The notes: generated from the sequence alone by a model not told the origin. A DNA stretch of 64,000 nt from Streptomyces sp. NBC_00513 (GCF_041431415.1 NZ_CP107845.1:5828001-5892000), one strand, 5' to 3'. Shown: positions 1 to 8,862, counted from the first letter of the stretch. A program made the numbers and translations.

Positions 1-213
1 CGCGCCGGCGACGTCGCGATCTGGGACAACCGCGCCACCCAGCACTACGGCGTCGACGACTCCGACGACCACGAGCGCACCCTGCGCCGCGTCACCGTCG
101 ACGGCGACGTGCCCGTCGGCCCCGACGGACGCCCGTCCCGCCTGATCAGCCCGGAGACCGTGCCCGACCCGGAGTTCGGCATCGCCTCCGGCGCCTCCTC
201 CGCCTCCGTCTGA
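1..213 (+). CDS. TauD/TfdA-family dioxygenase, C-terminal fragment
   Basis: Last 70 residues of a gene cut by the window start. The segment [13 protein letters not shown] followed by [10 protein letters not shown] matches the C-terminal part of Fe(II)/2-oxoglutarate taurine-type dioxygenases: the His of TQH is the distal iron ligand and the downstream Arg binds 2-oxoglutarate. Members oxidise taurine, alkylsulfonates, alkyl sulfates or 2,4-D-like acids. The genes that follow (FMN reductase, sulfonate-type ABC importer, flavin monooxygenase) favour a sulfur-scavenging role. The N-terminal HxD iron site lies outside the window, so activity cannot be judged. Confidence 0.85.
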   Translation, partial: RAGDVAIWDNRATQHYGVDDSDDHERTLRRVTVDGDVPVGPDGRPSRLISPETVPDPEFGIASGASSASV

Positions 214-240
214 CCCCCCCCGCCGCACAAGGAGAGCCCC

Positions 241-798
241 GTGCCCAAGCTGCTCGCCGTCACCGGCAGCCCCTCCGTCCACTCCCGTACCGCCGTGGTC
301 GTCGACCAGGTGCTGCGTCGTCTGTCCCACTCCGGGTACGAGACCGCGCACCTCGCCGTACGGGAACTGCCCGCCGCCGACCTGCTCTCCGCCCGCCGCG
401 GCGAGCCCGAGATCCGCCGCGCGGTGGAGGCCGTGGCCGAGGCGGACGGCCTGATCATCGCCACCCCGATCTACAAGGCCTCGTACACCGGCCTGCTCAA
501 GGCCTTCCTCGACCTGCTCCCGCAGGACGGCCTGGCCGGCAAGACGGTCCTGCCGATCGCCACCGGCGGCAGCCTCGCCCACGTCCTGACCATCGACTAC
601 GCCCTGCGCCCGGTCCTCTCCGCGCTCGGCGCCCGACACGTCACCGCCGGCCGGTTCGTCCTGGACTCCGCCGTCGAGCGCGGGGACGGCCCGGACCGGC
701 TCCGGCCCGAGGCGGAGCTGGACCTGTACCAGGCCGTCGACGAGTTCGCCGACGCGCTGCGCATCGCCCCCGCGGGCGCCCTCACCACCGCTCACTGA
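241..798 (+). CDS. NADPH-dependent FMN reductase (SsuE/MsuE type)
   Basis: 185-residue flavodoxin-like protein of the NADPH-dependent FMN reductase family. It would supply reduced FMN to the two-component flavin monooxygenase encoded downstream at 3798. The N-terminal GSPSVHSRT is the phosphate-binding loop, and PIYKASYTGLLKAFLDLLP is the typical SsuE/MsuE segment. The GTG start is preceded by AAGGAG at a normal distance. It lies 27 bases after the dioxygenase and 27 before the substrate-binding protein, so one operon is likely. Exact substrate preference (FMN versus FAD) is inferred from the family only. Confidence 0.9.
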   Translation: MPKLLAVTGSPSVHSRTAVVVDQVLRRLSHSGYETAHLAVRELPAADLLSARRGEPEIRRAVEAVAEADGLIIATPIYKASYTGLLKAFLDLLPQDGLAGKTVLPIATGGSLAHVLTIDYALRPVLSALGARHVTAGRFVLDSAVERGDGPDRLRPEAELDLYQAVDEFADALRIAPAGALTTAH

Positions 799-825
799 CC
801 CCGTACGCACCGACAAGGACCCGTC

Positions 826-1857
826 ATGCCCGCAGCCTTCACCACGTCCTCCACCTCCCGACGTCAGTTCCTCACCCTGCTCGGCATCTCGGCGGCCGCG
901 GTGAGCTGCGGCACGGCCACCGCCACCGGCGGCTCCGGCAAGCAGGTCACGTCCCTGAAGTACCAGGGCTCGGTGGGCGCGGTCACGCTCCCCGAACTGG
1001 CCGCCGATCTCGGGTACCTCGGCAACCTCACCCTGGACTGGGTCGGCAACACCATCAGCGGCCCCCAGGACATCCAGTCCGCGGCCACCGGCCAGACCCA
1101 CTTCGGCGGCGCCTTCAACGGCGCGATCGTCAAACTCGCCGCGAGCAAGGCGCAGATCCAGGCCGTCATCTCCTACTACGGCTCCGACAAGGACACCTAC
1201 CTCGGCTACTACGTCCTGGAGGACAGCCCGATCCGGTCGGCCCGCGACCTGATCGGCAAGAAGGTCGGCATGAACACCCTGGGCGCCCACGCGCAGGCCC
1301 TGCTCGACATCTACCTGGAGCGCAACGGCCTCTCCAAGGGTGACGCCGGCAAGGTCGAGTCCCTCGTCGTCCCGCCCGTCAACACCGAACAGGCCCTGCG
1401 CCAGAAGCAGATCGAGGTGGGCGTCCTCAGCGGTGTGCTGCGCGACAAGGCCCTCGCGGCCGGCGGGATACGCCCGCTGTTCAAGGACTTCGAGCTGTTG
1501 GGGGCGTTCAGCGCCGGCAGTTACGTGATGACCCGGCGCTTCATCAAGGAGAACCCCGACACCGTCAGGACGTTCACCACCGGCGTCGGCAAGGCCATCG
1601 ATTGGTCGCGCACCACCCCGCGCGAGCAGGTCATCGCGCGGCTGACCGACATCGTGAAGAAGCGCGGCCGCAACGAGGACACCTCGACGCTGCGCTACTG
1701 GCGCTCGTACGGGGTCGCGGAGCCGGGGGGCCGGATCGCCGACAAGGAGTTCCAGCTCTGGATCGACTGGCTGGGCGAGCGCGGCGAGATCAAGAAGGGG
1801 CAGCTCAAGGCCGCCGACCTCTACACCAACCAGTTCAACGGGAACGGGAAGGGCTGA
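826..1857 (+). CDS. ABC transporter substrate-binding lipoprotein, sulfonate/nitrate type
   Basis: 343-residue periplasmic-binding-protein-like lipoprotein (SsuA/TauA/NrtA family) that captures an organosulfur or similar ligand for the adjacent importer. The N-terminus carries a twin-arginine motif (SRRQFL, residues 11-16), a hydrophobic stretch, and a lipobox AVSC with the lipid-accepting Cys at residue 28, so Tat export and membrane anchoring are likely. The rest shows the NMT1/SsuA-like fold pattern (for example GKKVGMNTLGAHAQ around residue 145). The ATPase follows after 9 bases. The ligand cannot be read from sequence; sulfonate is inferred from the neighbours. Confidence 0.88.
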   Translation: MPAAFTTSSTSRRQFLTLLGISAAAVSCGTATATGGSGKQVTSLKYQGSVGAVTLPELAADLGYLGNLTLDWVGNTISGPQDIQSAATGQTHFGGAFNGAIVKLAASKAQIQAVISYYGSDKDTYLGYYVLEDSPIRSARDLIGKKVGMNTLGAHAQALLDIYLERNGLSKGDAGKVESLVVPPVNTEQALRQKQIEVGVLSGVLRDKALAAGGIRPLFKDFELLGAFSAGSYVMTRRFIKENPDTVRTFTTGVGKAIDWSRTTPREQVIARLTDIVKKRGRNEDTSTLRYWRSYGVAEPGGRIADKEFQLWIDWLGERGEIKKGQLKAADLYTNQFNGNGKG

Positions 1858-1866
1858 CCGACTGCC

Positions 1867-2697
1867 ATGGCGAAGATCGTGTTCGACTCCGTGACGAAGA
1901 CCTTCCCGACGAAGGACAGGAAGAACAGGAGGAACAAGCAGGAGTTCACCGCCCTCGACGGCATCGACCTGGAGATCGAGGCGGGGGAGTTCGTGGTCGT
2001 CGTCGGCCCCAGCGGGTGCGGCAAGTCCACCCTGCTCGACCTCCTCGGCGGCCTGACCCGCCCCACCTCCGGCCGGATCCTGCTCGACGGTGAACCCGTC
2101 ACCGGGCCCGGGCTCGACCGGGGCATCGTCTTCCAGCAGTACGCGCTGCTGCCCTGGCGCACCGCACTGGGCAACATCGAGTTCGGCCTGGAGGCGACCG
2201 GCGTCCCGCGCCGCCAACGGACCGAGAGGGCGAGGGAGTTCCTGGACCTCGTCGGGCTCACCGGCTTCGAGGACCGCCACCCCCACGAACTGTCCGGGGG
2301 CATGCGCCAGCGGGTCGCCATCGCCCGCTCGCTCGCCTACGACCCCGACGTGCTGTTGATGGACGAGCCGTTCGCGGCCCTGGACGCGCAGACCCGCGAA
2401 TCCCTCCAGGACGAACTGCGGCGCATCTGGCAGCGGACCGGCAAGACGATCGTGTTCATCACCCACGGCATCGAAGAGGCCGTGTACCTGGGGCAGAAGG
2501 TCGCCGTGATCACCTCGCGCCCCGGCCGCGTCAAGGAGGTCGTCCGGGTCGACCTCGGCGACCGTGCCACCGGCGCCACGGGCGAGGACCTGCGCTCCAG
2601 CCCGGAGTTCGCCCGTCACCGCCACGAGATCTGGACCCTGCTCCACGACGAGGTGGCCCGCGCTCAGCAACTGGAGAAGGAGGAGGCCACCGTATGA
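1867..2697 (+). CDS. ABC transporter ATP-binding protein (SsuB/TauB type)
   Basis: 276-residue ATPase of the importer. Walker A GPSGCGKST is at residues 47-55, the Q-loop region reads VFQQYALLPWR, the signature is LSGGMRQR, Walker B is LLMDEPFAALD, and the switch His lies in FITHGIEEAV. The N-terminus has an unusual basic insert (KDRKNRRNKQ, residues 16-25) before the first strand. Its stop overlaps the permease start (ATGA at 2694-2697), implying translational coupling. It is closest in pattern to sulfonate, nitrate and taurine importers. Confidence 0.93.
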   Translation: MAKIVFDSVTKTFPTKDRKNRRNKQEFTALDGIDLEIEAGEFVVVVGPSGCGKSTLLDLLGGLTRPTSGRILLDGEPVTGPGLDRGIVFQQYALLPWRTALGNIEFGLEATGVPRRQRTERAREFLDLVGLTGFEDRHPHELSGGMRQRVAIARSLAYDPDVLLMDEPFAALDAQTRESLQDELRRIWQRTGKTIVFITHGIEEAVYLGQKVAVITSRPGRVKEVVRVDLGDRATGATGEDLRSSPEFARHRHEIWTLLHDEVARAQQLEKEEATV

Positions 2698-3797
2698 CCA
2701 CCGGAACCGACATCACCGCCGCCGCCCTGGCCGGCCTGGCACCCCCGCCGGAGACCGAGGACCCGGCCCGGCCCGCGGAACAGCCGACCACCGGGGCGCC
2801 CGCGCGGCCGGCGGCGCCCGCCGAGGCACCTGCCCCCGCGCCCGTCGAGGAGGCCGTCGCCCGTACGGGGCCGGTCACGGCGAAGACCCCCGTACGGAGC
2901 CCGGGGCGCGGGCGCGGTCTGCTCGCCGCCGTCGGGCGCGGGCTGAGCGCCGCCGTGCTGCGCTCGGCCGCCATCCTCGCCCTGCTCGCCCTCTGGGAGA
3001 CGGCGCCCCGGCTCGGCCTGGTCGACGCCACGTTCCTGCCGCCGGTCAGCGAGGTCGCCACGGCCTGGTGGGAGCTGCTGGGGGACGGGCAGCTCGCCGA
3101 ACACACCGGGGCCAGCCTGGTCCGCTCCTTCGGCGGCTTCGGCATCGCGGTCGTGATCGCGGTACCGCTCGGCCTGCTCATCGGCTGGTACCGGCCGGTC
3201 GCGGTGCTGCTCGGGCCGCTGCTGGAGGTCTTCCGCAACACGGCGGCGCTGGCGCTGCTGCCGGTGTTCGTGCTGCTGCTGGGCATCGGGGAGACCTCGA
3301 AGGTGTCCATCGTGGTCTACGCGTGCGTCTGGCCGATCCTGCTCAACACGATCAGCGCGGTCGGCAACGCCGATCCGACCCTGGTGAAGCTGGCCCGGTC
3401 GATGGACCTGTCCACGCCGAGGCTCTTCCAGAAGGTGATCCTGCCGTCATCGGTGCCGGCGATCTTCACCGGGATCCGGTTGGCGGGAGCGGTGTCGATC
3501 CTCGTGCTCGTGGCGGCCGAGATGATCGGCGCCAAGGCGGGACTGGGCTACCTGATCAACGCCTCGCAGTTCAACTTCGCGATCCCGCAGATGTACGCGG
3601 GCATCGTCACCATCTCCGCGATCGGGCTGGCGTTCAACCAGCTCCTCGTCACGATCGAACGCCGCCTGAGCCTCTGGCGCGTACCCGCCTGTCACCGGCG
3701 CCCCCCGCGGTGCGACCCGGGGCCGCCGCCCCGCGCCGCCCGCCCGCCCTTCCCCCGGCGGTGCCCCGCGCGCGCCGACCCGACCCGAGGAACCGAC
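2694..3797 (+). CDS. ABC transporter permease (SsuC/TauC type), no stop codon before the next gene
   Basis: Membrane subunit of the sulfonate-type importer. About 80 Pro/Ala-rich residues precede a first membrane helix (AILALLALWETAP). The permease core follows, with the EAA loop (around ARSMDLSTPRLFQKVILP) and a terminal segment GLGYLINASQFNFAIPQMYAGI. The domain should end near ERRLSLWRVPA (about 3690). After that the frame stays open through 36 Arg/Pro-rich residues that look non-coding and runs in frame into the monooxygenase, stopping only at 5129. Either the permease stop has been lost, giving an 811-residue fusion, or the sequence has an indel near 3690. The end given here is the base before the next start. 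Confidence 0.8.
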
Positions 3798-5129
3798 ATG
3801 ACCGCTCCCCGCACCCTCCACCTCAACGCCTTCCTGATGAACGCCGGTCACCACGACGCCGCCTGGCGGCACCCGGACAGCAGCCCCGAACGGGTCACCG
3901 ACCTGCGCTACTTCCAGGAGCTGGCGCGCACCGCCGAACGCGGACGCCTCGACTCGATCTTCTTCGCCGACGGCCTTGCCCTGTGGGGCAAGGCCCGCTA
4001 CAACGCCCTCGGCGGGTTCGAGCCGCTGACCCTGCTCTCGGCCATCGCCGCCGTCACCGAGCACATCGGGCTCATCGCGACCGTCTCCACGACCTTCAAC
4101 GAGCCGTTCCACACGGCCCGCAAGTTCGCGTCGCTCGACCACATCAGCAACGGTCGCGCCGGCTGGAACATCGTCACCTCCGGCACCGTCGACGAGGCCC
4201 GCAACTTCAACCAGGACGAGCACCTGGCCCACAACCTGCGCTACGAGCGGGCCCGCGAGTTCCTGGACGTCGCCGGCAAGCTCTGGGACAGCTGGGAGGA
4301 CGACGCGGTCGTCCTCGACAAGGAGCGGGGCGTCTACGCGGACACCGACAAGCTGCACCCGGCCGCCCACCGGGGCGAGTACTTCGGTGTCGCCGGCCCG
4401 CTCAACGTGCCCCGCTCACCCCAGGGACACCCGCTCCTCGTGCAGGCGGGTTCCTCCGAGGACGGCAAGGAGTTCGCCGCCCAGTACGCCGAGGCGGTCT
4501 TCACCGCGCAGCAGACCCTCGCCGACGGCCAGACCTTCTACAAGGACCTCAAGTCCCGGCTGGCCCGTTACGGCCGCGCCGAGAGCGACCTGCTCGTCCT
4601 GCCCGGCATCGCCCCCGTCATCGGCTCCACCGAGGCCGAGGCCAAGGCGCTGGAGCAGCAGCTCACCGACCTCCAGGTCCCCGAGTACGGGCTCGCCCAG
4701 CTCTCCGGGATGCTCGGCGTCGACCTCTCGGACCACCCCCTCGACGGCCCGCTGCCCGAGCTGCCCGAGGAGCGGGACATCAACGGCAACAAGAGCCGGT
4801 TCACGCTCGTCGCCGAACTGGCCCGGCGGGACGGGCTGACGCTGCGCCAGTTGATCGCCCGGCTCGGCGCGGGACGTGGACACCGGGTCTACGCCGGCAC
4901 GCCCGAGCAGATCGCCGACCAGCTCCAGGAGTGGTTCACACAGGGCGCGGCGGACGGCTTCAACATCATGGCGCCGGTCCTGCCGACGGGCCTGACCGCT
5001 TTCGTCGACCACGTCGTGCCGATCCTCCAGAAGCGCGGTCTCTTCCGTACGGAGTACACCGGCACCACCCTGCGCGAGAACTACGGCCTCGCCCGCCCGG
5101 CCAACCGTCACCTCGCGCCGACGGCCTGA
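3798..5129 (+). CDS. LLM-class flavin-dependent monooxygenase (NtaA/SnaA/DszA/SoxA subfamily)
   Basis: 443-residue bacterial-luciferase-like monooxygenase. The N-terminus (LHLNAFLMNAGHH), the segment RLDSIFFADGLALWG and the later RFTLVAELARRDGLTLRQL match the nitrilotriacetate/dibenzothiophene-sulfone monooxygenase subfamily, which uses FMNH2 from a separate reductase, here probably the protein at 241. The ATG is preceded by CGAGGA seven bases upstream, so it can start independently although the permease frame reads into it. In this operon it probably cleaves a C-S bond or hydroxylates an imported compound; the substrate is unknown. Confidence 0.88.
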   Translation: MTAPRTLHLNAFLMNAGHHDAAWRHPDSSPERVTDLRYFQELARTAERGRLDSIFFADGLALWGKARYNALGGFEPLTLLSAIAAVTEHIGLIATVSTTFNEPFHTARKFASLDHISNGRAGWNIVTSGTVDEARNFNQDEHLAHNLRYERAREFLDVAGKLWDSWEDDAVVLDKERGVYADTDKLHPAAHRGEYFGVAGPLNVPRSPQGHPLLVQAGSSEDGKEFAAQYAEAVFTAQQTLADGQTFYKDLKSRLARYGRAESDLLVLPGIAPVIGSTEAEAKALEQQLTDLQVPEYGLAQLSGMLGVDLSDHPLDGPLPELPEERDINGNKSRFTLVAELARRDGLTLRQLIARLGAGRGHRVYAGTPEQIADQLQEWFTQGAADGFNIMAPVLPTGLTAFVDHVVPILQKRGLFRTEYTGTTLRENYGLARPANRHLAPTA

Positions 5130-5134
5130 GCGCA

Positions 5135-5167
5135 CGCGCCGCCCGGGTCCGACGCCCGGGCGGCGCG
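5135..5167. terminator. Hairpin between convergent genes
   Basis: Perfect 13-bp inverted repeat (arms 5135-5147 and 5155-5167, loop of 7) made of CGCGCCGCCCGGG and its complement. It sits between the ends of the monooxygenase (+) and the oxidoreductase (-), so it could serve both strands. No U-tract, as is common in streptomycetes. Confidence 0.65.
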
Positions 5168-5178
5168 CCCGTGCGCCG

Positions 5179-6096
5179 TCAGACGGTCAGGACGATCTTC
5201 CCTCGGGTCCTGCCGGAGGCGCTCAGCTCCCACGCCCTGGCGGCCTCGGCCAGCGGCAGGGCGTGCGCCACCTCGACCGTCAGCCGTCCGGCGTCGGCCA
5301 GCTCGGCCAGGAACGTCAGGTCGGCGGTGTCGGGCCGTACCCACGGCTGGTGCGCGCCCTTGGCGGCGGCCTCCTGGTCGGCCAGGGAGGACACCCGGTC
5401 ACGCTGCTTGACCAGCGACTGGAGGAGTTCCACCCCGTCGCCGTGGAAGTCGAGGCCCGCGTCGACACCGTCGGGTGCCAGCGCGCGGATCCGCTCCGCC
5501 AGCCCCTCCCCGTACAGCACCGGTTCGGCTCCGAGCCCGCGCAGGTAGTCGTGGTTGTGCGTGCCGGCCGTGCCGATGACGCGCAGGCCCAGCGCGACCG
5601 CGATCTGCACGCCCAGCGAACCGGTCCCACCCGCCGCGGAGTGGATGACGACGGTCTCGCCCGCTTCCGCCCCCACGCGCAGGAGCGACTGGTAGGCGCT
5701 GAGGCCGGCCAGCGGGAGACCGGCGGCCTGTTCGAAGCTCAGCGAGCGGGGCTTGCGGGCGAGGGTGCGCACGGGTGCGGCGACGCGTTCCGCGTACGTG
5801 CCGAGCTGTACCCATTCCTTGCGGACGTAGCCGTACACCTCGTCACCGACGGAGTGGTCGAAGGTGTCGGGGCCGACCGCCTCGACGACTCCCGCGACGT
5901 CCCAGCCGGGTATGACGGGGTGGCGGACCTCCAGGACGGGGTCGAGGTATCCGAGGGCGAGCTTCCAGTCCACCGGGTTCACCCCGGCGGCCTTGACCCG
6001 GACGAGGACCTCGCCCGGTCCGACCTTCGGCTCCGCCACGTCGGTGAGTTCGAGGTTCTCGGCGGGTCCGTACGCGCTGTAAGTGATGGCCTTCAT
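5179..6096 (-). CDS. NADP-dependent zinc-free alcohol dehydrogenase / quinone oxidoreductase
   Basis: 305-residue medium-chain reductase of the quinone-oxidoreductase subgroup. The GroES-like N-terminal domain begins MKAITYSAYGPAENL. The cofactor domain has SAAGGTGSLGVQIAVALGL (around residues 148-166), and no structural zinc Cys cluster is visible. ATG at 6096 was chosen because it matches the family start and follows GGTGAT; in-frame TTG/GTG/ATG codons up to 6108 are alternatives. It probably reduces quinones or enones for detoxification. It stands alone, convergent with the sulfur operon. Confidence 0.88.
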   Translation of the reverse strand: MKAITYSAYGPAENLELTDVAEPKVGPGEVLVRVKAAGVNPVDWKLALGYLDPVLEVRHPVIPGWDVAGVVEAVGPDTFDHSVGDEVYGYVRKEWVQLGTYAERVAAPVRTLARKPRSLSFEQAAGLPLAGLSAYQSLLRVGAEAGETVVIHSAAGGTGSLGVQIAVALGLRVIGTAGTHNHDYLRGLGAEPVLYGEGLAERIRALAPDGVDAGLDFHGDGVELLQSLVKQRDRVSSLADQEAAAKGAHQPWVRPDTADLTFLAELADAGRLTVEVAHALPLAEAARAWELSASGRTRGKIVLTV

Positions 6097-6197
6097 GATC
6101 ATCACCAACCCGGGTCCCGCGGGCCTCTATTCCCGGGCCGCGCGAAACCTCCGGAGAACTCGTCCGCGCCTCCAGGGAGTTCGGGTACGGCGCGGGC

Positions 6198-6923
6198 TCA
6201 GGCGGGCAGGGTGTTGCGGTGCGAACGCCGCCGGGCCGCGCTGAGCAGGGCCTGGATCTGCGCCCCCGACTGTTCGACGTCGTCCAGGGGGGAGGGGAAG
6301 GGCAGCCGCGCGTCGCGGTGACCGTTCGCCTCCTCCAGCCGCAGCGTGATGCCGTACCGGTCCAGGGCCAGCGGCAGCGCGCGCACCACGGCGGCCGCGG
6401 GCGCCGGGCGGACCAGCCGCAGCAGCAGGGTGACCAGTTCGGGGTGGTCGTCGAGCAGGTGGGTGAGCATCCCGGCCTCGTACGGGGCGAGCGGGTCGGG
6501 CCAGGCCTGGTCCAGCTCCTCCAACCCGATGTACGAGGTCCCCTCGGCCGTCTCCAGGATGGCCTGGCCGTACTCCACGCAGGTGCTCTCGGCGCTGTTC
6601 TCGGTGTACGGGGTGAGCAGGTGCCCGATGACGGTGACCCGGGCGCGCACCCGGTCCCGTACCGGGGTCGGGGCGATGTCGGTGAACTCCAGCCGGATGA
6701 CCGGCCGGTCCTCGGCGGGGGCGGTGGCCCCCTGACCGGCGGCGGGGGCGGCCGGGTGCAGGTGCAGCCGACCGAGCAGGTCTTCGCCCTCCATCTGGTG
6801 GACCTCGCTGCGCAGTCCGTCCGTGACCACGGTCATGGAGTGGGCGGCGGCCAGGATCGACCGGACCCGCTCGGCGTCGGTGGGCGCGGCGGCGGGCGTG
6901 GCAGGGGCACCGGACATGCGCAT
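6198..6923 (-). CDS. DUF2470 domain protein, iron-regulated, heme-oxygenase-like fold family
   Basis: 241-residue protein. The N-terminal part (ERVRSILAAAHSMTVVTDG) and the C-terminal DUF2470 segment (FPSPLDDVEQSGAQIQALLSAARR) are typical of streptomycete proteins related to HugZ-like, pyridoxamine-oxidase-fold heme-utilisation proteins. ATG at 6923 follows GGAGAG at 6 bases. A near-perfect iron box lies 25 bases upstream of the start (6948-6966), so repression by a DmdR1/IdeR-type regulator under iron sufficiency is very likely. A role in heme or iron handling is inferred; no catalytic residues can be assigned. Confidence 0.8.
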   Translation of the reverse strand: MRMSGAPATPAAAPTDAERVRSILAAAHSMTVVTDGLRSEVHQMEGEDLLGRLHLHPAAPAAGQGATAPAEDRPVIRLEFTDIAPTPVRDRVRARVTVIGHLLTPYTENSAESTCVEYGQAILETAEGTSYIGLEELDQAWPDPLAPYEAGMLTHLLDDHPELVTLLLRLVRPAPAAAVVRALPLALDRYGITLRLEEANGHRDARLPFPSPLDDVEQSGAQIQALLSAARRRSHRNTLPA

Positions 6924-6947
6924 GCGGATCTCTCCATCGTCCGAAGG

Positions 6948-6966
6948 TTAGGTATGCCTAACCTAA
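6948..6966 (-). promoter_or_regulatory. Iron box (DmdR1/IdeR/DtxR operator)
   Basis: TTAGGTATGCCTAACCTAA agrees with the 19-bp DtxR-family consensus TWAGGTTAGSCTAACCTWA at nearly every position. It lies directly upstream of the DUF2470 gene on the minus strand, where bound repressor would block its promoter. Confidence 0.85.
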
Positions 6967-7117
6967 CCCATTCGTCTCCCGGGGAGTACCCCGCGCCCCG
7001 GTCGACCCGAAGGCTCGGCGATTTGTTCGGGCGAAGATTCGGGTCCCGCGGCGGCGCGCCCCGACACCCGCCGTGTCGGTGTTGGGCTGAACGGGTGAAA
7101 CACGAGAGGATGGCCCG

Positions 7118-7153
7118 ATGCACATGAAGCGCACGGCCGAGGCGGCCCGGTGA
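7118..7153 (+). CDS. Possible 11-codon leader ORF before sepF
   Basis: ATG CAC ATG AAG ... CGG TGA is a tiny frame preceded by GAGAGGA (7104-7110) at a normal distance. Its TGA overlaps the GTG start of the SepF gene (GTGA at 7150-7153). It would give translational coupling. The length is too short to be sure it is translated. Confidence 0.3.
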   Translation: MHMKRTAEAAR

Positions 7154-7545
7154 GCAGGTACGACGTCACGGACGAACAGTGGGAGGGACTCGCGCAGGTG
7201 GTCCCCCTGCGCAGTCGCAACGAGTGGCCCTCCCGGGTGGACCACCGCACGATCCCCACGGCTCCCGGGGCGTCGGCGGCGGAACAGCGGCGCTTCGTCG
7301 TGATCCGGGTCCAGATCTTCGCGGACGCGCGGGAGGTGGCCGAGTATCTGATCGCCCAGATCCCCGTGCTGCTGGACCTCACGGGCGCGGACACCGAGGT
7401 GGCCAAGCGGATCCTGGACTTCAGCAGCGGCGTCGTCTTCGGACTGGGCAGCGGGATGCACCGGGTCGACCGGAACGTCTTCCTGCTCGCGCCGGTCGGC
7501 ACCGAGGTCGAGGGCATCGCCGCGGCGGCCGTCCCCCGATCGTAG
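7150..7545 (+). CDS. sepF: SepF-family cell division protein (paralogue)
   Basis: 131 residues. The SepF C-terminal domain spans about residues 48-128, with IRVQIFADAREVAEYLIAQI, PVLLDLTGAD, KRILDFSSGVVFGL and NVFLLAPVGTEVEG, all landmark SepF segments. SepF anchors FtsZ to the membrane and polymerises. The membrane-targeting N-terminal helix of true SepF is not obvious here, and the protein is not beside ftsZ/ylmD. It is therefore probably one of the extra streptomycete SepF-like paralogues rather than the main division SepF. GTG start at 7150, coupled to a possible leader ORF. Confidence 0.85.
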   Translation: MSRYDVTDEQWEGLAQVVPLRSRNEWPSRVDHRTIPTAPGASAAEQRRFVVIRVQIFADAREVAEYLIAQIPVLLDLTGADTEVAKRILDFSSGVVFGLGSGMHRVDRNVFLLAPVGTEVEGIAAAAVPRS

Positions 7546-7611
7546 GAAGGTCCGCACGACGGAACGGTTCGCCGGGACCGAGGGGTCACCGGCGGCCGTA
7601 CCGTCCGGCGC

Positions 7612-8862
7612 ATGGAAGCCACTGCGGGCACAGGGTTGGCCGAAGCCCCCGCCGTCGACGCCCCAGCGACCGAAGCCCTCGTCGCCGAAGCCCTCGTCCA
7701 TGACACCCCCGGGGATCCCGCCCCCGGGCGGCCCGTCGCGCACCAGCGGCCCGCCGTCACCGAGTTGCGGCTGTCCGCCTTCGGCCCGCACCGCTCGGCC
7801 GTCTTCCCGCTCGGCCCCGTCACCCTGTTCGCCGGACCCAGCGGCAGCGGCAAGTCCCAGGCCCTGGACGCCTACGAGGCGCTGGCCGCCCTCGCCTCCG
7901 GGGCGACACTGGAATCCGTGTTCCCGGATCCTTCCGCCCGGGTGCCCGAACGGGCCGTGCCCGACGCCCAGCGCCGGCGCGGATTCCGGATCGGCTGCAC
8001 CGTCGACGGACCCGTCGGACCGATCCGGCTCGACCTCGCCGTCCAGGCCGAACCCACGCTCCGCGTCGTCGGCGAACGACTCGCGCAGGACGGACAGATC
8101 CTGCTCGGCACGGCCCTGCGCGACCCAGGTCGACGCACCGTGCAGGCGAGTTGGCTGACCGGCGGGTCCGTCGGCATGACCCGCGCCCCGCTGCCGGACG
8201 ACCGCCTCGGAACCGCCCTGCTGCCGCTGCGCGTCGCCGGGTCCACCGCCGGGCAGCGGCGCGTCCTGACCGCCGCCGAGCAGGTCGTGGTCGCGCTGCG
8301 CTCGGTGTTCCCCTGCGACCCGCGCCCGGAGCGGATGCGGGCCGCCGTCCCGCCCGGCGCCGGACGGCTCGCCGGCGACTGCGCGAACCTGGCCGACGTC
8401 CTGCGCCGCACCCGTCACGAATGCGGCACCCGCCACGCCCTCCTGACCGAGGCGGCGCGCACCGGCTGCACGGGACCGGTGGCCGGGCTGACCGTACGGG
8501 ACCTGCCGGACGGCTCCGTCGCCGCGCTGCTGGACCGGGGACCCGGCCGGCCCGGTACCGGCCTCGACCGCCTCGGCTCGGGCGAACTGCGCTTCCTCGC
8601 CCTGGCGCTCGTCCTGCTGACCGGACCCGGGGTGCTGGCCATGGACCCGGCCGCCGAACTGCTCTCCGCGCGGCAGGCCCTGACCGTGCTCGCCGACGAC
8701 CTCGACCGCGGGATGGACCGGCGGCAGGAAGCCGAACTGCTGCGACTCGCCCAGCTCTGCTGCGCGCGCGGCCAGGTCAGGTTGGTGGGCTCCGTCGGGG
8801 AGGGGTGTGCGGGAACCGCGCGCGGACTCCCCGGCGTCTCGGTGGTAGACCTGGTCCCATGA
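7612..8862 (+). CDS. AAA/ABC-type ATPase (RecF/SMC-like head), function unknown
   Basis: 416 residues. About 45 acidic/Ala-rich residues precede an ATPase domain with Walker A GPSGSGKSQ (75-83), a signature-like GSGELRFLALALVLL near residue 323 and Walker B VLAMDPAAE just after. This order resembles AAA_21/RecF/SMC-type stand-alone heads and lacks a transporter Q-loop pattern. The stop overlaps the next start (ATGA at 8859-8862), so it is co-translated with a MazG-like pyrophosphohydrolase. No Shine-Dalgarno is visible before the ATG. I do not recognise a specific function; DNA repair, nucleotide-related signalling or defence are all possible. Confidence 0.65.
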   Translation: MEATAGTGLAEAPAVDAPATEALVAEALVHDTPGDPAPGRPVAHQRPAVTELRLSAFGPHRSAVFPLGPVTLFAGPSGSGKSQALDAYEALAALASGATLESVFPDPSARVPERAVPDAQRRRGFRIGCTVDGPVGPIRLDLAVQAEPTLRVVGERLAQDGQILLGTALRDPGRRTVQASWLTGGSVGMTRAPLPDDRLGTALLPLRVAGSTAGQRRVLTAAEQVVVALRSVFPCDPRPERMRAAVPPGAGRLAGDCANLADVLRRTRHECGTRHALLTEAARTGCTGPVAGLTVRDLPDGSVAALLDRGPGRPGTGLDRLGSGELRFLALALVLLTGPGVLAMDPAAELLSARQALTVLADDLDRGMDRRQEAELLRLAQLCCARGQVRLVGSVGEGCAGTARGLPGVSVVDLVP

